DNA of 5,227 nt from an uncultured Actinomyces sp. (GTDB taxonomy: Bacteria > Actinomycetota > Actinomycetes > Actinomycetales > Actinomycetaceae). Made by a program: the position numbers and the translations under genes. Position 1 is the stretch's first letter. The number at the start of each line of letters is the position of its first letter. Of this stretch, positions 4,039-5,227 are shown piece by piece. The stretch lies in contig CALBAF010000430.1 of NCBI GenBank assembly GCA_937926415.1, positions 1 to 5,227 of the forward strand. Reading direction: 5' to 3'. The notes beneath the pieces are model-generated. The model was given only the letters and a program-made list of their open reading frames with translations, made no database searches and had not been told where the DNA came from.

Positions 4039-5227
4039 ATGGCCTCTCTTTTCGCGTCTTCGCCCCTGCTTGCGCTGTTTGTCGTCGTTGCGTTGGGTGC
4101 GGCGATCGGGGCCATTCGGATCGGCCCGCTGCGCTTCGGAGCGGCGGGTGCTCTCTTCGTCGGTCTCGTCGTTTCGGCTTTCCACCCGGAGATCGTCAGT
4201 AACCACATGTCGATCGTCCAGCCGATGGGTCTGGCGTTCTTTGTCTATTGCGTCGGAATTTCCGCGGGCGCGACCTTCTTCCAGAATTTGCGTAAGCAGA
4301 CGAACCTCCTCGCCCTCACGACGATCGTGTGCGTCGTGGGCGCGCTCATTGCCCTCGTTGGTGGTCGCCTTCTTGGCCTGTCTTCGGGCCTGACCTCGGG
4401 CCTGTTCACGGGTGCGCTGACGGCCGCTCCCGCCCTCGATACGGCTACCCGCCTGACGGGGGACCCGCACGCGGCGGTCGGATACGCATTCGGCTATCCG
4501 GTGGGTGTCATCGGCGGCATCCTCATCGTCACGATCACCGTGACGAGGAAGTGGGTCGGCCCTAAGGACACGCCTTCCCTCGCGGGGGCGTCCCTGGAGG
4601 CCGTGAGTATTCGCGTGTCCAAGCACATCAACACGCGCGAGATCGACGCGTGGCGCGACCAGCGCGTGCGCCTGTCCTACCTGCGTCGTGACGGGCGCAC
4701 CCGCGTCACCGCTCCCGGCGAGGACCTGTTGCCGGGTGACCACGTCGTCATGGTTGGGGACCCCAAGTCCATCAAGGAGACGGCGCCACTCCTAGGTGAG
4801 ATCCTCGACCACAACCTCGAGGACGACCGTTCCGACCTTGCCTTCGAGCGCATCGTCGTGTCCAACCCGGACGTCGCCGGCCGCAGCGTCTGCGAACTCA
4901 ATGTCACCAAGCGTTTCGGTGCCGTCATCACGCGCGTGCGCCGTGGTGACCTGGACCTCCTGGCTCGCGACGACCTTGACCTGCAGCTCGGCGATCACGT
5001 CGCCGTCGTCGTTCCCACGGATGAGCTCGATGACATCGCCGAGTGGCTCGGCGACTCCGAGCGCCGCGTCGCCGAAGTCGACGGTATGGCTTTCGGTATC
5101 GGCCTCGTCCTCGGCCTGCTCCTGGGCATCGTCTCCTTCCCGCTGCCCGGCGGCCAGGGCTTCCAGCTGGGTGCCGCAGCCGGCCCCCTGATCGTGGGCA
5201 TGCTGCTCGGCGCCCTGCGCCGCACCG
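4039..5227 (+). CDS. AspT/YidE/YbjL (AAE) family transporter with tandem RCK_C domains, 3' end cut by window
   Basis: 396 codons are visible and the frame stays open at the edge; family members are usually about 550 residues. Residues 8-26, 33-47, 62-80, 90-112, 119-138 and 147-168 are hydrophobic, forming the first membrane half with GLAFFVYCVGISAG at 64-77. Two soluble RCK_C (TrkA_C) domains follow at about 186-255 (LLPGDHVVMVGDP) and 268-328 (LQLGDHVAVVV). The second membrane half begins at 349 with FPLPGGQGFQLG and AAGPLIVGMLLGALRRT, a strong signature of this duplicated-repeat family. Characterised members include the Tetragenococcus aspartate:alanine exchanger AspT and the Corynebacterium succinate exporter SucE, so an anionic amino-acid or dicarboxylate exchanger in the cytoplasmic membrane is likely; the substrate cannot be told from sequence. 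The ATG at 4039 is preferred. In-frame GTG 4018 and ATG 3991 would add 7 or 16 non-hydrophobic residues. It is transcribed divergently from the array. Confidence 0.92.
   Translation, partial: MASLFASSPLLALFVVVALGAAIGAIRIGPLRFGAAGALFVGLVVSAFHPEIVSNHMSIVQPMGLAFFVYCVGISAGATFFQNLRKQTNLLALTTIVCVVGALIALVGGRLLGLSSGLTSGLFTGALTAAPALDTATRLTGDPHAAVGYAFGYPVGVIGGILIVTITVTRKWVGPKDTPSLAGASLEAVSIRVSKHINTREIDAWRDQRVRLSYLRRDGRTRVTAPGEDLLPGDHVVMVGDPKSIKETAPLLGEILDHNLEDDRSDLAFERIVVSNPDVAGRSVCELNVTKRFGAVITRVRRGDLDLLARDDLDLQLGDHVAVVVPTDELDDIAEWLGDSERRVAEVDGMAFGIGLVLGLLLGIVSFPLPGGQGFQLGAAAGPLIVGMLLGALRRT

Noticed and set aside
3466..4743. A 425-codon open frame on the minus strand spanning the divergent promoter and the transporter
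   Set aside because: It is antisense to the clearly homologous transporter and out of frame with the DUF2510 gene. Its translation is rich in Arg/Thr/Asp with no membrane or domain signature, typical of a frame shadow in GC-rich DNA.
1..5227. CRISPR arrays, tRNA/rRNA genes, insertion-sequence ends
   Set aside because: No spaced repeat series, tRNA cloverleaf, rRNA-like sequence or transposase-like protein was seen on either strand.

Overview
The window looks chromosomal and comes from a high-GC Gram-positive (actinobacterial) genome. The signs are the GC-rich third codon positions, frequent GTG starts, the DUF2510 domains (GWYxDPxG...LRWWDG), strong AGGAGG-type ribosome binding sites and TAnnnT-type -10 elements. 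An Actinomyces/Schaalia-like host is a reasonable guess, but no marker gene in the window proves it.

Layout: (1) positions 1-164 hold the 3' end of a plus-strand gene, probably a small S4-domain RNA-binding protein. (2) Positions 165-292 are a convergent intergenic region containing a perfect 15-bp hairpin, probably a shared bidirectional terminator. (3) Positions 293-3928 are six minus-strand genes in three tandem pairs. Read in transcription order, these are 3928-3437 with 3440-2724, 2678-2094 with 2097-1405, and 1320-1000 with 1003-293. (4) Positions 3929-4038 are a divergent promoter region. (5) From 4039 past the window end is a plus-strand AspT/YidE/YbjL (AAE) family transporter with two RCK_C (TrkA_C) domains, truncated by the window edge.

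The main interest is the three-pair array. In each pair, the first gene encodes a small single-pass membrane protein with a proline-rich, presumably cytoplasmic N-terminus and a short C-terminal coiled coil. In the first two pairs this N-terminus also carries DUF2510. The second gene encodes a protein of about 230-238 residues with one N-terminal membrane helix, a juxtamembrane coiled coil and a Cys-containing, beta-rich, presumably extracytoplasmic domain. Within every pair the stop and start overlap as GTGA, with the ribosome binding site encoded in the last codons of the first gene. The second-gene proteins are divergent paralogues: they share a WC motif, a Cys about 33-35 residues later, a third Cys about 25-28 residues after that, and a D-[VL] strand motif. 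The coil lengths of the two partners shrink together in the third pair, which suggests that each pair forms a heteromeric membrane complex through coils just outside the membrane. No function is known to me for this module.

The third pair (1320-293) is the most divergent. It lacks DUF2510, has short coils, and has its fourth Cys moved. It is separated from the second pair by a hairpin and a possible promoter/operator, so it may be regulated separately.
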